The position numbers and the translations under genes are program-made. A model generated the notes under the pieces. It had not been told where the DNA came from. It searched no databases and was given only the letters and a program-made list of their open reading frames with translations. From NCBI RefSeq assembly GCF_019402645.1, contig NZ_VKKS01000001.1, positions 557,450 to 621,449 of the forward strand: DNA of 64,000 nt, in the 5' to 3' direction. The first letter of the stretch is position 1, and every line of letters begins with the position of its first letter. Source of the DNA: Morganella morganii (GTDB lineage Bacteria > Pseudomonadota > Gammaproteobacteria > Enterobacterales > Enterobacteriaceae). Shown here piece by piece: positions 31,940-41,937 of this stretch.

Positions 31940-31971
31940 TGACCTATGCATCAGCGGCAATATATAGCCGG

Positions 31972-32023
31972 GCCTATCTTCACGTCGCCCGTCACCGTTA
32001 AGGCGGGATACGCGAAGATAGGC
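31972..32023 (+). other. Hairpin 2 in pdhR-aceE spacer (aceE leader)
   Basis: GCCTATCTTC (31972-31981) pairs perfectly with GAAGATAGGC (32014-32023); the 32-base interior contains further possible pairs (CGCC with GGCG). It ends 42 bases before the aceE ATG and has no T run. Confidence 0.6.
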
Positions 32024-32065
32024 TCCGAATATCATTAGAAACAGATAAACTATAAGGAATACACC

Positions 32066-34729
32066 ATGTCAGACATTTTGAACAATGACGTGGATCCGAT
32101 CGAAACCCGCGACTGGCTACAGGCGATCGAATCGGTCATCCGTGAAGAAGGTGTTGAGCGTGCACAGTTCCTGATTGATCAGGTTCTGAATACTGCACGT
32201 AAAGGCGGTGTGAGTGTTGCAGCCGGTGCTGCGGCCCGTAACTACATCAACACAATTCCTGTTGAGGATGAACCTGCTTACCCTGGTAACCTGGAGCTGG
32301 AGCGCCGTATCCGTTCTGCTATCCGCTGGAACGCTGTCATGATGGTGCTGCGCGCATCCAGGAAAGATCTGGATCTGGGCGGTCATATGGCGTCTTACCA
32401 GTCTGCAGCTACCATGTATGAAGTGTGCTTCAACCACTTCTTCCGTGCGCAGAACGAAAAAGACGGTGGCGATGTTATTTATTTCCAGGGCCACTTAAGC
32501 CCGGGCTACTACGCACGCGCATTCATGGAAGGTCGTCTGACCGAAGAACAGCTGAACAATTTCCGCCAGGAAATCGGCGGCAAAGGTCTGCCTTCTTATC
32601 CGCACCCGAAACTGATGCCTGATTTCTGGCAGTTCCCGACCGTTTCTATGGGTCTGGGGCCGCTGGCGGCTATCTATCAGGCTAAGTTCCTGAAATATCT
32701 GGAACACCGTGGTCTGAAAGACACTTCTGAGCAAACCGTTTATGCTTTCCTGGGTGATGGCGAGATGGATGAGCCGGAATCCAAAGGTGCAATCAATATC
32801 GCTGTCCGCGAAAGCCTGGACAACCTGATCTTCGTTATCAACTGTAACCTGCAGCGCCTTGACGGCCCTGTGAACGGTAACGGTAAAATCGTTAACGAAA
32901 TGGAAGGTATGTTCGCCGGTGCGGGCTGGCAGGTAATCAAAGTCATGTGGGGCGGCCGCTGGGATGAACTGCTGAAGAAAGATACCAGCGGTAAACTGAT
33001 CCAGCTGATGAACGAAACCGTTGACGGCGACTATCAGACATTCAAATCCAAAGATGGTGCTTACGTCCGTGAACACTTCTTCAACCGTTATCCGGAAACC
33101 GCTGCATTAGTCAAAGACTGGACTGATGAGCAGATCTTCGCACTGAACCGCGGTGGTCACGATCCGAAGAAAATGTTCGCTGCACTGAAAAAAGCGCATG
33201 ACACCAAAGGCAAACCAACACTGATCCTGGCTCAGACCGTCAAAGGTTATGGCATGGGTGATACTGCTGAAGGTAAAAACATCGCTCACCAGGTTAAGAA
33301 AATGAACATGGAAGGTGTGCGCCATCTCCGTGATCGTTTCAACATCGATGTGGCTGATGATCAGCTGGAAAAACTGCCGTTCATCAAGTTTGACGAAAAC
33401 TCTGAAGAGCAGAAATACATGATGGAACGCCGTGCGGCACTGCATGGTCCGGTTCCTTCACGCCGTTCTCACTTCGATGAGAAACTGGATATTCCTGCAC
33501 TGAGCGATTTCAGCCAGTTACTGGAAGAGCAGAGCAAAGAAATCTCCACCACTATCGCGTTTGTGCGTGCACTGAACGTGATGCTGAAAAACAAATCCAT
33601 CAAAGAACGCATCGTGCCAATCATCGCGGATGAAGCGCGTACATTCGGTATGGAAGGTCTGTTCCGTCAGATCGGTATCTACAACTCCAAAGGTCAGCTG
33701 TATACCCCGCAGGATCGTGAGCAGGTTGCATACTACCGTGAAGATGTGAAAGGTCAGATCCTGCAGGAAGGTATCAACGAACTGGGTGCAGGCGCATCCT
33801 GGCTGGCAGCTGCGACTTCTTACAGCACCAACAACCTGCCGATGATTCCGTTCTACATTTACTACTCAATGTTTGGTTTCCAGCGTATCGGTGACCTGAT
33901 GTGGATGGCAGGCGACCAGCAGGCCCGCGGCTTCCTGATCGGCGGTACTTCCGGCCGTACCACCCTGAACGGTGAAGGTCTGCAGCACGAAGACGGCCAC
34001 AGCCACATTCAGTCTCTGACTATCCCTAACTGCCTGTCTTATGACCCGTCATTTGCGTATGAAGTTGCGGTCATCATGCAGGATGGTCTGGAGCGTATGT
34101 ATGGTGAAGCGCAGGAAAACATTTACTACTACATCACCACACTGAACGAAAACTACCACATGCCTGCAATGCCGGAAGGTGTTGAGGAAGGTATCCGTAA
34201 AGGTATCTACAAACTTGAAACCCTGACCGGTGATAAAGGTAAGGTACAGTTACTGGGTTCAGGCGCGATTCTGCGTCACGTGCGTGAAGCAGGTCAGATC
34301 CTGTCTTCTGAGTACGGTATCAGCTCTGATATCTACAGCGTAACCTCGTTCACCGAGCTGGCACGGGAAGGTCAGGATTGTGACCGCTGGAACATGCTGC
34401 ATCCGTCAGAAACTCCGCGTGTGCCTTACATCACTCAGGTGATGAACGATGCACCTGCTGTGGCGTCCACTGACTGGATGAAACTGTTCGCAGAACAGGT
34501 TCGCGGTTATGTTCCTGCTGACCAGTACCGCGTACTGGGTACTGACGGTTACGGCCGTTCAGACAGCCGTGATAACCTGCGTCATCACTTCGAAATCGAT
34601 GCCGGTTATGTTGTTGTTGCTGCTCTGGGTGAGCTGGCTAAACGTGGTGAAATTGACGTGAAAGTGGTTGAAGAAGCCATTAAGAAATTCAGCATCAACC
34701 CTGAAAAAGTTAACCCGCGTGTGGCATAA
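32066..34729 (+). CDS. aceE: Pyruvate dehydrogenase E1 component
   Basis: Homodimeric ThDP-dependent E1 that decarboxylates pyruvate and reductively acetylates the lipoyl groups of AceF. It has 887 residues, the E. coli length. The ThDP motif GDGEMDEPESKGAINIA is near residue 230, and the segment HGHLSPGYYARAF-like is seen here as QGHLSPGYYARAFMEGR near residue 140. The two inner active-site loops and the C-terminal domain are intact. A GGAA ribosome binding site precedes the ATG. The gap to aceF is 13 bases. Confidence 0.98.
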   Translation: MSDILNNDVDPIETRDWLQAIESVIREEGVERAQFLIDQVLNTARKGGVSVAAGAAARNYINTIPVEDEPAYPGNLELERRIRSAIRWNAVMMVLRASRKDLDLGGHMASYQSAATMYEVCFNHFFRAQNEKDGGDVIYFQGHLSPGYYARAFMEGRLTEEQLNNFRQEIGGKGLPSYPHPKLMPDFWQFPTVSMGLGPLAAIYQAKFLKYLEHRGLKDTSEQTVYAFLGDGEMDEPESKGAINIAVRESLDNLIFVINCNLQRLDGPVNGNGKIVNEMEGMFAGAGWQVIKVMWGGRWDELLKKDTSGKLIQLMNETVDGDYQTFKSKDGAYVREHFFNRYPETAALVKDWTDEQIFALNRGGHDPKKMFAALKKAHDTKGKPTLILAQTVKGYGMGDTAEGKNIAHQVKKMNMEGVRHLRDRFNIDVADDQLEKLPFIKFDENSEEQKYMMERRAALHGPVPSRRSHFDEKLDIPALSDFSQLLEEQSKEISTTIAFVRALNVMLKNKSIKERIVPIIADEARTFGMEGLFRQIGIYNSKGQLYTPQDREQVAYYREDVKGQILQEGINELGAGASWLAAATSYSTNNLPMIPFYIYYSMFGFQRIGDLMWMAGDQQARGFLIGGTSGRTTLNGEGLQHEDGHSHIQSLTIPNCLSYDPSFAYEVAVIMQDGLERMYGEAQENIYYYITTLNENYHMPAMPEGVEEGIRKGIYKLETLTGDKGKVQLLGSGAILRHVREAGQILSSEYGISSDIYSVTSFTELAREGQDCDRWNMLHPSETPRVPYITQVMNDAPAVASTDWMKLFAEQVRGYVPADQYRVLGTDGYGRSDSRDNLRHHFEIDAGYVVVAALGELAKRGEIDVKVVEEAIKKFSINPEKVNPRVA

Positions 34730-34742
34730 GAGGTAAAAATTA

Positions 34743-36614
34743 ATGTCTATTGAAATCCATGTGCCCGATATCGGTTCAGATGAAGTTGATGTAACAGAAA
34801 TTCTGGTCAGTGTCGGCGATAAAGTAGAAGCAGAACAATCACTCATCACCGTTGAAGGTGACAAGGCGTCGATGGAAGTTCCGTCTCCGCAGGCAGGGGT
34901 TGTTAAAGAGATCAAAGTTGCCGTGGGCGATAAAGTCAGCACCGGTTCTTTCATCATGGTATTTGAAGCAGAGGCCGCAGCAGCGGCTCCTGCTCCGGCA
35001 GCTCAGGCTGCCGCACCTGCTGCTCCGGCAGCTGCTGCCGTATCCGCACTGAAAGAAGTTCACGTGCCGGATATCGGCGGTGACGAAGTTGATGTGACTG
35101 AAATCATGGTCAGCGTCGGCGATACCGTGACGGAAGAGCAGTCTCTGATCACTGTTGAAGGTGACAAAGCGTCGATGGAAGTGCCGTCTCCGATGGCGGG
35201 TGTGGTTAAAGAGATCAAAGTAGCTGTCGGCGACAAAGTCAGCACCGGTTCCCTGATCATGGTCTTTGAAGTTGCGGGCGCAGCACCGGCGGCACAGTCT
35301 GCCGCAGCCGCTCCGGCTCCTGCCGTGGCAGCAGACAAAGAAATCCATGTACCGGATATCGGCGGTGATGAAGTTGACGTGACTGAAATCATGGTCAGCG
35401 TCGGCGATACCGTGACGGAAGAGCAGTCTCTGATCACCGTTGAAGGCGACAAAGCCTCAATGGAAGTGCCGTCTCCGATGGCAGGTAAAGTCAAAGAAAT
35501 CAAAGTGGCTGTCGGCGATAAAGTCAAAACCGGCTCTCTGATCATGGTCTTTGAAGTTGCGGGTGCAGCACCTGCTCCGGCAGCACAGCCAGTCGCCGCC
35601 GCTCCTGCGGCAGCAGCACCGGCGTCTGCACCGGCAGCTAAAGCGGCTCCGGCAGCAGCACCTGCTGCGGGTAATGACTTCGTTGAGAATGATGCTTACG
35701 TTCACGCAAGTCCGGTTATCCGCCGTCTGGCCCGTGAATTCGGTGTGAACCTGGCGAAAGTTAAAGGTACAGGTCGTAAAGGCCGTATCCTGCGTGAAGA
35801 CATTCAGGCTTATGTGAAAGATGCGGTGAAACGCGCTGAAGCAGCTCCGGCTGCGGCAGGCGGCGGTTTACCGGGCATGCTGCCATGGCCGAAAGTGGAC
35901 TTCAGCAAGTTCGGTGAAGTGGAAGAAGTTGAACTGAGCCGTATTCAGAAGCTGTCTGGTGCTAACCTGAGCCGTAACTGGGTGATGATCCCGCACGTTA
36001 CGCTGATGGATGAAGCGGACATCACTGATGTTGAAGAATTCCGCAAACAGCAGAACAAAGAAGCTGAGAAGAAACAGCTGGGCGTGAAAATCACTCCGCT
36101 GGTCTTCGTGATGAAAGCTGCTGCCAAAGCGCTGGTCGAAATGCCGCGTTTCAACAGCTCTATCACTGAAGATGCACAGCGTCTGATTCTGAAGAAATAT
36201 GTCAATATCGGTATCGCGGTAGACACCCCGAACGGCCTGGTTGTTCCTGTTATCAAAGACGTGAACAAAAAAGGTATTCTGGAACTGTCTTACGAACTGG
36301 CTGAAATTTCTAAGAAAGCCCGTAACGGTAAACTGACTTCATCTGATATGCAGGGCGGATGTTTCACCATCTCCAGCCTGGGCGGTATCGGGACAACCGG
36401 TTTTGCACCGATTGTTAACGCACCGGAAGTAGCTATCATGGGTCTGTCACGTTCATCCATGAAACCGGTATGGGACGGCAAACAGTTTGTTCCGCGTCTC
36501 ATTCTGCCAATGTCACTCTCCTTCGACCACCGTGTGATCGATGGTGCTGACGGCGCCCGCTTCATCACGCTGATTAATCAGTACATGAGCGATTTACGCC
36601 GCCTGGCTATGTAA
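34743..36614 (+). CDS. aceF: Pyruvate dehydrogenase E2, dihydrolipoyl acetyltransferase
   Basis: Core of the pyruvate dehydrogenase complex. It has 623 residues (E. coli 630). Three N-terminal lipoyl domains, each with the GDKAS motif, carry the lipoyl lysines at about 41, 142 and 237, joined by Ala/Pro-rich flexible linkers. The E1/E3-binding domain is near residues 320-357 ([14 protein letters not shown] and [13 protein letters not shown]). The catalytic acetyltransferase domain ends with the His596-x-x-x-Asp600 motif in SFDHRVIDG. Lipoyl domains 2 and 3 are nearly identical in DNA. Operon with aceE. Confidence 0.97.
   Translation: MSIEIHVPDIGSDEVDVTEILVSVGDKVEAEQSLITVEGDKASMEVPSPQAGVVKEIKVAVGDKVSTGSFIMVFEAEAAAAAPAPAAQAAAPAAPAAAAVSALKEVHVPDIGGDEVDVTEIMVSVGDTVTEEQSLITVEGDKASMEVPSPMAGVVKEIKVAVGDKVSTGSLIMVFEVAGAAPAAQSAAAAPAPAVAADKEIHVPDIGGDEVDVTEIMVSVGDTVTEEQSLITVEGDKASMEVPSPMAGKVKEIKVAVGDKVKTGSLIMVFEVAGAAPAPAAQPVAAAPAAAAPASAPAAKAAPAAAPAAGNDFVENDAYVHASPVIRRLAREFGVNLAKVKGTGRKGRILREDIQAYVKDAVKRAEAAPAAAGGGLPGMLPWPKVDFSKFGEVEEVELSRIQKLSGANLSRNWVMIPHVTLMDEADITDVEEFRKQQNKEAEKKQLGVKITPLVFVMKAAAKALVEMPRFNSSITEDAQRLILKKYVNIGIAVDTPNGLVVPVIKDVNKKGILELSYELAEISKKARNGKLTSSDMQGGCFTISSLGGIGTTGFAPIVNAPEVAIMGLSRSSMKPVWDGKQFVPRLILPMSLSFDHRVIDGADGARFITLINQYMSDLRRLAM
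35094..35152 (+). repeat. 59-bp perfect direct repeat in aceF, copy 1
   Basis: Within lipoyl domain 2; identical to 35379-35437 in lipoyl domain 3, offset by exactly 285 bases (95 codons). Nearby sequence differs only at scattered third positions, suggesting gene conversion between the domains. Confidence 0.9.
35379..35437 (+). repeat. 59-bp perfect direct repeat in aceF, copy 2
   Basis: Within lipoyl domain 3; identical to 35094-35152. Recombination between the copies would remove one lipoyl domain in frame. Confidence 0.9.
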
Positions 36615-36623
36615 GCAATTACA

Positions 36624-36650
36624 CTAAGACCGGTGCAGAGCCGGTCTTAG
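36624..36650 (+). other. Hairpin between aceF and lpd
   Basis: CTAAGACCGG (36624-36633) and CCGGTCTTAG (36641-36650) form a perfect 10-bp stem with a 7-base loop. There is no T run after it. It may protect the aceEF mRNA end or partly end transcription before lpd, which needs extra expression for the other complexes that use it. Confidence 0.6.
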
Positions 36651-36808
36651 CGGCGCAGGCTGAAACGAGCTCATCCCGGATAACGGGAGTCAGGTCACAG
36701 AACTGCGCCTTTCCAGGTTGTTAACAATTTTGTAAACTGCTCTCAGTGTGTACGTCCCGGTGGAATATATGTCGTCTGACCCGCCGGACAAACAATTAAG
36801 AGGTCACG

Positions 36809-38236
36809 ATGAGTACTGAAATTAAAGCCCAGGTCGTTGTACTTGGTGCGGGCCCTGCAGGGTATTCAGCGGCTTTCCGCTGTGCTGACTTAGGTCTGGA
36901 AACTGTCCTGATTGAACGCTATTCAACCTTAGGCGGTGTCTGCCTGAACGTGGGTTGTATCCCGTCCAAAGCATTACTGCATGTTGCTAAAGTGATCGAA
37001 GAAGCGAAAGCGCTCGCTTCTCACGGTATCGTATTCGGTGAACCGCAGACAGATATCGATAAAGTCCGTCTGTGGAAAGAAAAAGTTATTTCTCAGTTAA
37101 CCGGTGGTCTGGCCGGTATGGCGAAAGGCCGTAAAGTGACTGTTGTGAATGGTCTCGGCCAGTTCACCGGCGCAAATACAATCGAAGTCAGCGGTGAGAA
37201 GGGTAAAACCACCATCACGTTTGACAACGCGATTATTGCTGCGGGCTCCCGCCCGATCCAACTGCCGTTTATCCCGCATGAAGATCCGCGTGTATGGGAT
37301 TCAACAGATGCGCTGCAGCTGAAAACCGTCCCGGGCCGTCTGCTGGTCATGGGGGGGGGTATTATCGGTCTGGAAATGGGTACCGTATACCACGCGCTGG
37401 GTTCACAGATTGACGTTGTTGAAATGTTTGACCAGGTTATTCCTGCGGCAGATAAAGACATTGTTAAACTGTTCACCAAACGTATCAGCTCTAAGTTTAA
37501 CCTGATGCTGGAAACTAAAGTGACTGCCGTCGAAGCAAAAGAAGACGGTATTTATGTTACGATGGAAGGCAAGAAAGGCCCGGCAGAACCACAGCGTTAC
37601 GACGCGGTTCTGGTGGCTATCGGCCGTACTCCTAACGGTAAACTGCTGGCGGCGGATAAAGCCGGTGTTGAAGTTGACGATCGCGGCTTCATTCACGTTG
37701 ACAAACAAATGCGTACCAACGTGCCGCACATCTTTGCTATCGGCGATATCGTCGGTCAGCCGATGCTGGCGCACAAAGGTGTTCACGAAGGTCACGTGGC
37801 AGCCGAAGTTATCTCCGGTCTGAAACATTACTTCGATCCGAAAGTGATTCCTTCTATTGCCTATACCGAACCGGAAGTGGCATGGGTTGGTCTGACCGAG
37901 AAAGAAGCGAAAGAGAAGGGTATCAGCTACGAAACAGCAACCTTCCCGTGGGCAGCTTCCGGCCGTGCAATCGCGTCTGACTGCGCTGAGGGTATGACCA
38001 AACTGATTTTTGACAAAGAATCTCACCGTGTTATCGGTGGTGCGATTGTCGGTACTAACGGCGGCGAGCTGTTAGGCGAAATCGGCCTGGCTATCGAAAT
38101 GGGTTGTGATGCGGAAGATCTGGCACTGACTATCCATGCTCACCCGACGCTGTACGAATCAATCGGTATGGCAGCTGAGATTTACGAAGGCAGCATCACT
38201 GACCTTCCGAATCCGAAAGCGAAAAAGAAAAAATAA
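36809..38236 (+). CDS. lpd: Dihydrolipoyl dehydrogenase (E3)
   Basis: FAD flavoprotein that reoxidises dihydrolipoyl groups of pyruvate and 2-oxoglutarate dehydrogenases and of GcvH, passing electrons to NAD. It has 475 residues (E. coli 474). FAD loop VLGAGPAGYS is at 11-20, redox pair Cys45-Cys50 in GGVCLNVGCIPSK, the NAD loop MGGGIIGLEMG near 184, and the C-terminal His445-Glu450 (HPTLYE) catalytic pair contributed to the dimer. The tail is KAKKKK. A run of nine G lies at 37351-37359. The 194-base gap from aceF suggests its own promoter in addition to read-through. Confidence 0.98.
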   Translation: MSTEIKAQVVVLGAGPAGYSAAFRCADLGLETVLIERYSTLGGVCLNVGCIPSKALLHVAKVIEEAKALASHGIVFGEPQTDIDKVRLWKEKVISQLTGGLAGMAKGRKVTVVNGLGQFTGANTIEVSGEKGKTTITFDNAIIAAGSRPIQLPFIPHEDPRVWDSTDALQLKTVPGRLLVMGGGIIGLEMGTVYHALGSQIDVVEMFDQVIPAADKDIVKLFTKRISSKFNLMLETKVTAVEAKEDGIYVTMEGKKGPAEPQRYDAVLVAIGRTPNGKLLAADKAGVEVDDRGFIHVDKQMRTNVPHIFAIGDIVGQPMLAHKGVHEGHVAAEVISGLKHYFDPKVIPSIAYTEPEVAWVGLTEKEAKEKGISYETATFPWAASGRAIASDCAEGMTKLIFDKESHRVIGGAIVGTNGGELLGEIGLAIEMGCDAEDLALTIHAHPTLYESIGMAAEIYEGSITDLPNPKAKKKK

Positions 38237-38276
38237 TCAGCTGACCCGGTAACATCATTGTTACCCGGCTGAAGAT

Positions 38277-38310
38277 AAAAATCCGGTTGCCTCTGGCGCC
38301 GGATTTTTTT
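38277..38310 (+). terminator. Rho-independent terminator of lpd
   Basis: AAAAATCCGG pairs with CCGGATTTTT across a 12-base loop, followed by a T run ending at 38310. A second hairpin (CCGGTAAC with GTTACCCGG) lies just upstream at about 38248-38270. Confidence 0.8.
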
Positions 38311-38560
38311 ATTCTCCGCAGTCAGAGCCCGCCTGTGTATTCATAGACAAACCGGTATTATTCATATATTAATAATTTCAGCGTGCTGACCGCCGTTTCC
38401 GGTACAGCATAAATACACAAATAACCGTTTTTTGCATTTCCGGCGTAATCAATAATCGTGCAGATTCCTGTTTAAAACGGCATAACACTGGTGAAACAGG
38501 TAAGCAGCAAGTTTAATTCACTAATGTTATTCAGCTCACAAATTGTTTATGTTGCTTTAA

Positions 38561-38576
38561 TGTGAATGAATTAACA
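38561..38576. promoter_or_regulatory. Possible CRP site before acnB
   Basis: TGTGA-ATGAAT-TAACA matches the TGTGAN6TCACA CRP consensus with one mismatch. E. coli acnB is known to be activated by CRP. The site is 73 bases before the start codon, so the matching promoter position is uncertain. Confidence 0.35.
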
Positions 38577-38648
38577 AAGTGTTTAAATTTTGATATGCTG
38601 AAGCCCCGTTGCCGGGCACTCATAAAAACACAAAGCAAGGAGTACGTC

Positions 38649-41246
38649 GTGCTGGAAAATTACCGCAGGCACGTTGCCGAACGTGCAGCACAAGGGATCG
38701 CCCCTAAGCCATTGGAAGCCGCTCAGGTTGCTGAGTTAGTCGAATTACTGAAATCTCCGCCGGCAGGCGAAGAAGCGTTTCTTGTTGATCTGATTACCAA
38801 CCGTGTACCGCCGGGTGTTGATGAAGCCGCGTATGTGAAGGCCGGTTTCCTGGCCGCCCTGGCAAAAAGTGAAGCCCGTTCACCGCTGATCTCCGCTGAA
38901 AAAGCCGTTGAATTACTCGGAACCATGCAGGGTGGTTATAATATTCACGCCCTGATTGAATCCCTCGATGATGAAAAACTGGCTCCTGTCGCCGCCAAAG
39001 CCCTCTCTCATACCTTACTGATGTTCGATAATTTCTATGATGTGGAAGAAAAGGCAAAAGCCGGCAATTCATATGCACAGAAAATTATTCAGTCCTGGGC
39101 TGATGCCGACTGGTTCCTGGCGCGTCCGCAACTGGCGGAAAAACTGACCGTCACCGTCTTTAAAGTTTCCGGTGAAACCAATACCGATGATCTGTCACCG
39201 GCACCGGATGCCTGGTCGCGTCCGGATATTCCGCTGCATGCACTGGCGATGCTGAAAAACCCGCGTGACGGTATTGATCCGGATGAACCCGGCAGCATCG
39301 GCCCGGTTAACCAGATCGATCTGCTCAGCAAAAAAGGATTCCCGCTGGCCTATGTCGGTGATGTGGTCGGTACAGGGTCTTCCCGTAAATCCGCCACCAA
39401 CTCCGTGCTGTGGTTTATGGGGGATGATATCCCGTATGTGCCGAATAAACGCGGCGGTGGTATTGTGCTGGGCGGAAAAATTGCCCCGATTTTCTTCAAT
39501 ACCATGGAAGACGCGGGTGCGTTGCCGGTGGAAGCAGACGTCAGCAATCTGAATATGGGAGATGTGATTGATGTTTACCCTTATAAAGGCGAGATCCGAA
39601 ATCATGACACCAATGAGCTGCTGGCAACGTTTGAACTGAAAACGGATGTGCTGCTGGATGAAGTCCGCGCCGGTGGCCGTATCCCGCTGATTATCGGCCG
39701 TGGCCTTACCGCAAAAGCACGTGAGTCTCTCGGCCTGCCGCATACCGGTATTTTCCGCCGGGCAAAACCGGTTGAGAAGAGCACACGCGGTTTCTCACTG
39801 GCTCAGAAGATGGTCGGCCGCGCCTGCGGCGTGGCCGGGATCCGTCCGGGCGAATACTGCGAGCCTAAGATGACCTCTGTCGGCTCTCAGGACACCACCG
39901 GGCCGATGACCCGTGATGAACTGAAAGACCTGGCCTGTCTCGGTTTCTCTGCCGACCTGGTGATGCAGTCATTCTGCCACACTGCTGCTTATCCGAAGCC
40001 GGTGGATGTAAACACTCACCATACCCTGCCTGATTTTATTATGAACCGTGGCGGTGTGTCGCTGCGTCCGGGGGACGGTATCATCCACTCCTGGCTGAAC
40101 CGCATGCTGCTGCCGGATACTGTCGGTACCGGCGGCGATTCTCATACCCGTTTCCCGATTGGTATTTCCTTCCCGGCCGGTTCCGGTCTGGTCGCCTTCG
40201 CGGCGGCTACCGGTGTGATGCCGCTGGATATGCCGGAATCTGTGCTGGTACGTTTTAAAGGAAAAATGCAGCCGGGGATCACGCTGCGTGATCTGGTACA
40301 TGCAATCCCGTATTACGCAATTCAGCAAGGACTGCTGACGGTTGAGAAAAAAGGGAAGAAAAACATTTTCTCCGGCCGTATCCTGGAAATTGAAGGGCTG
40401 CCGACACTGAAAGTGGAACAGGCATTTGAGCTGGCAGATGCGTCTGCCGAGCGTTCTGCGGCGGGTTGTACCATCAGGCTGGATAAAGAGCCGATCACGG
40501 AATATCTCAATTCCAACATCGTTCTGCTGAAGTGGATGATTGCGGAAGGTTACGGCGATCGCCGTACTATTGAGCGCCGTATTCAGAGCATGGAAAAATG
40601 GCTGGCGGATCCGCAATTGCTGGAAGGCGATGCAGATGCGGATTATGCGGCAGTGATTGAAATCGATCTTAATGACATCAAAGAGCCGATTCTCTGTGCG
40701 CCGAATGACCCGGATGATGCACGTCTGCTTTCTGATGTGGCAGGCAGCAAAATTGATGAAGTCTTTATCGGCTCCTGTATGACGAATATCGGGCACTTCC
40801 GCGCGGCGGGTAAACTGCTTGACAGCTATAAAGGCCAGTTGCCGACCCGTCTGTGGGTGGCTCCGCCGACCAAGATGGATGCCGCGCAGCTGACAGAAGA
40901 AGGCTACTACAGCATCTTCGGTAAGAGCGGTGCCCGTATTGAGATCCCGGGCTGTTCACTGTGCATGGGTAACCAGGCGCGTGTGGCGGATAACTCAACG
41001 GTCGTTTCCACTTCCACCCGTAACTTCCCGAACCGTCTGGGCACCGGTGCCAATGTGTATCTGGCTTCAGCGGAACTGGCGGCGGTTGCCTCCCTGCTGG
41101 GACGCCTGCCGACACCAGCGGAGTATCAGGCCTTTATGGATAAAGTGGATGAGACGGCGGAAGATACCTACCGTTACCTTAACTTTGATCGACTGAATCA
41201 GTACACTAAAATTGCGGACGGTGTGATTTTCCAGACTCAGGTGTGA
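38649..41246 (+). CDS. acnB: Aconitate hydratase B
   Basis: Main TCA-cycle aconitase, [4Fe-4S] enzyme interconverting citrate and isocitrate. The GTG at 38649, with AAGGAG 8 bases upstream, gives [16 protein letters not shown] and 865 residues, the E. coli length; the in-frame extension to 38562 is rejected. The N-terminal HEAT-like domain, typical of AcnB, is followed by the swivel domain ([12 protein letters not shown] near 242) and the core with cluster cysteines in [10 protein letters not shown] and [12 protein letters not shown] near residues 768-779. It ends before a strong terminator. Confidence 0.97.
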   Translation: MLENYRRHVAERAAQGIAPKPLEAAQVAELVELLKSPPAGEEAFLVDLITNRVPPGVDEAAYVKAGFLAALAKSEARSPLISAEKAVELLGTMQGGYNIHALIESLDDEKLAPVAAKALSHTLLMFDNFYDVEEKAKAGNSYAQKIIQSWADADWFLARPQLAEKLTVTVFKVSGETNTDDLSPAPDAWSRPDIPLHALAMLKNPRDGIDPDEPGSIGPVNQIDLLSKKGFPLAYVGDVVGTGSSRKSATNSVLWFMGDDIPYVPNKRGGGIVLGGKIAPIFFNTMEDAGALPVEADVSNLNMGDVIDVYPYKGEIRNHDTNELLATFELKTDVLLDEVRAGGRIPLIIGRGLTAKARESLGLPHTGIFRRAKPVEKSTRGFSLAQKMVGRACGVAGIRPGEYCEPKMTSVGSQDTTGPMTRDELKDLACLGFSADLVMQSFCHTAAYPKPVDVNTHHTLPDFIMNRGGVSLRPGDGIIHSWLNRMLLPDTVGTGGDSHTRFPIGISFPAGSGLVAFAAATGVMPLDMPESVLVRFKGKMQPGITLRDLVHAIPYYAIQQGLLTVEKKGKKNIFSGRILEIEGLPTLKVEQAFELADASAERSAAGCTIRLDKEPITEYLNSNIVLLKWMIAEGYGDRRTIERRIQSMEKWLADPQLLEGDADADYAAVIEIDLNDIKEPILCAPNDPDDARLLSDVAGSKIDEVFIGSCMTNIGHFRAAGKLLDSYKGQLPTRLWVAPPTKMDAAQLTEEGYYSIFGKSGARIEIPGCSLCMGNQARVADNSTVVSTSTRNFPNRLGTGANVYLASAELAAVASLLGRLPTPAEYQAFMDKVDETAEDTYRYLNFDRLNQYTKIADGVIFQTQV

Positions 41247-41284
41247 TAGTCAGCATCTGAATCAGTCCGCAGTAATATCACCGG

Positions 41285-41317
41285 CGGGAGACAGCAATCA
41301 CTGTCTTCCGTTTTTTT
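41285..41317 (+). terminator. Rho-independent terminator of acnB
   Basis: CGGGAGACAG (41285-41294) pairs with CTGTCTTCCG (41301-41310), 10 bp with one G-U, then seven T. Confidence 0.88.
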
Positions 41318-41435
41318 ATATCTGTTATCCGGTTAATTACGGTATCAATGTACCTGAAAACGGGATAACCCGCTAAAATAAGAACAGGTGTTGCATACGT
41401 GACAGCGGCAAAGTATTAACAAGAGGTACACAGCG

Positions 41436-41807
41436 ATGGATTATGAATTTTCCCTCGGGATCGACGGGGACGTGATAGTTAAGCTGTCAATGGATCACGA
41501 AGCGATAGGCCACTGGCTGAATGAAGAAGTGAAAGGGGATCTCACTGTGATTGATGAGATAACCCTGGCATTTGACAATATTAAAGGGCGGGAACAGCAG
41601 TGGCAGCGTGTGGGGCATGAATACACACTGCTGATGGATGATGAGGAAATCATGATTAATGCGAATCAGATTACCTTTGAAACGGATGAACCGGATGAAG
41701 GAATGAGTTATTACGATAATGAAAGTATTGCCTTCTGCGGAACGGCTGACTTTATGATTTTACTGGAAAATTATCGTAAATTTATTGTGACCGGCGGGCA
41801 GGGCTGA
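41436..41807 (+). CDS. yacL: UPF0231 family protein YacL
   Basis: A 123-residue protein of the YacL family (E. coli 120), function unknown. It matches the E. coli protein at MDYEF, the HWLNEEVKG block, WQRVGHEYTLLMDDEE and MSYYDNESIAFCG. It is acidic and has no membrane segment. AAGAGG precedes the ATG. In E. coli yacL lies between acnB and speD; here speD is absent and the next gene is mscS, so this is the edge of a rearrangement. Confidence 0.93.
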   Translation: MDYEFSLGIDGDVIVKLSMDHEAIGHWLNEEVKGDLTVIDEITLAFDNIKGREQQWQRVGHEYTLLMDDEEIMINANQITFETDEPDEGMSYYDNESIAFCGTADFMILLENYRKFIVTGGQG

Positions 41808-41937
41808 GAATTTTTATTCTGAAATTTTCATTTGTTACGGTAATATAAACCAGTAGTTCTTTACCTGAAGCGATAATCGGTCGGTTATTGCAACAATGTT
41901 GTTTTTCTTTATTTCCGATAACTTATGAGGTGGATGA

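Larger units (their letters stand above)
38237..38648 (+). other. Non-coding region between lpd and acnB
   Basis: About 410 bases. It contains the lpd terminator (38277-38310) and an A+T-rich stretch with a possible CRP site at 38561-38576 before acnB. E. coli has yacH here; no remnant was seen. Confidence 0.6.

Noticed and set aside
34839-35348. Minus-strand open frame in aceF with Arg/Cys-rich repeats
   Set aside because: Mirror of the lipoyl-domain repeats and Ala-rich linkers; not a real protein.
39969-40796. 275-codon minus-strand open frame inside acnB
   Set aside because: Antisense shadow of a conserved enzyme; no start signals.
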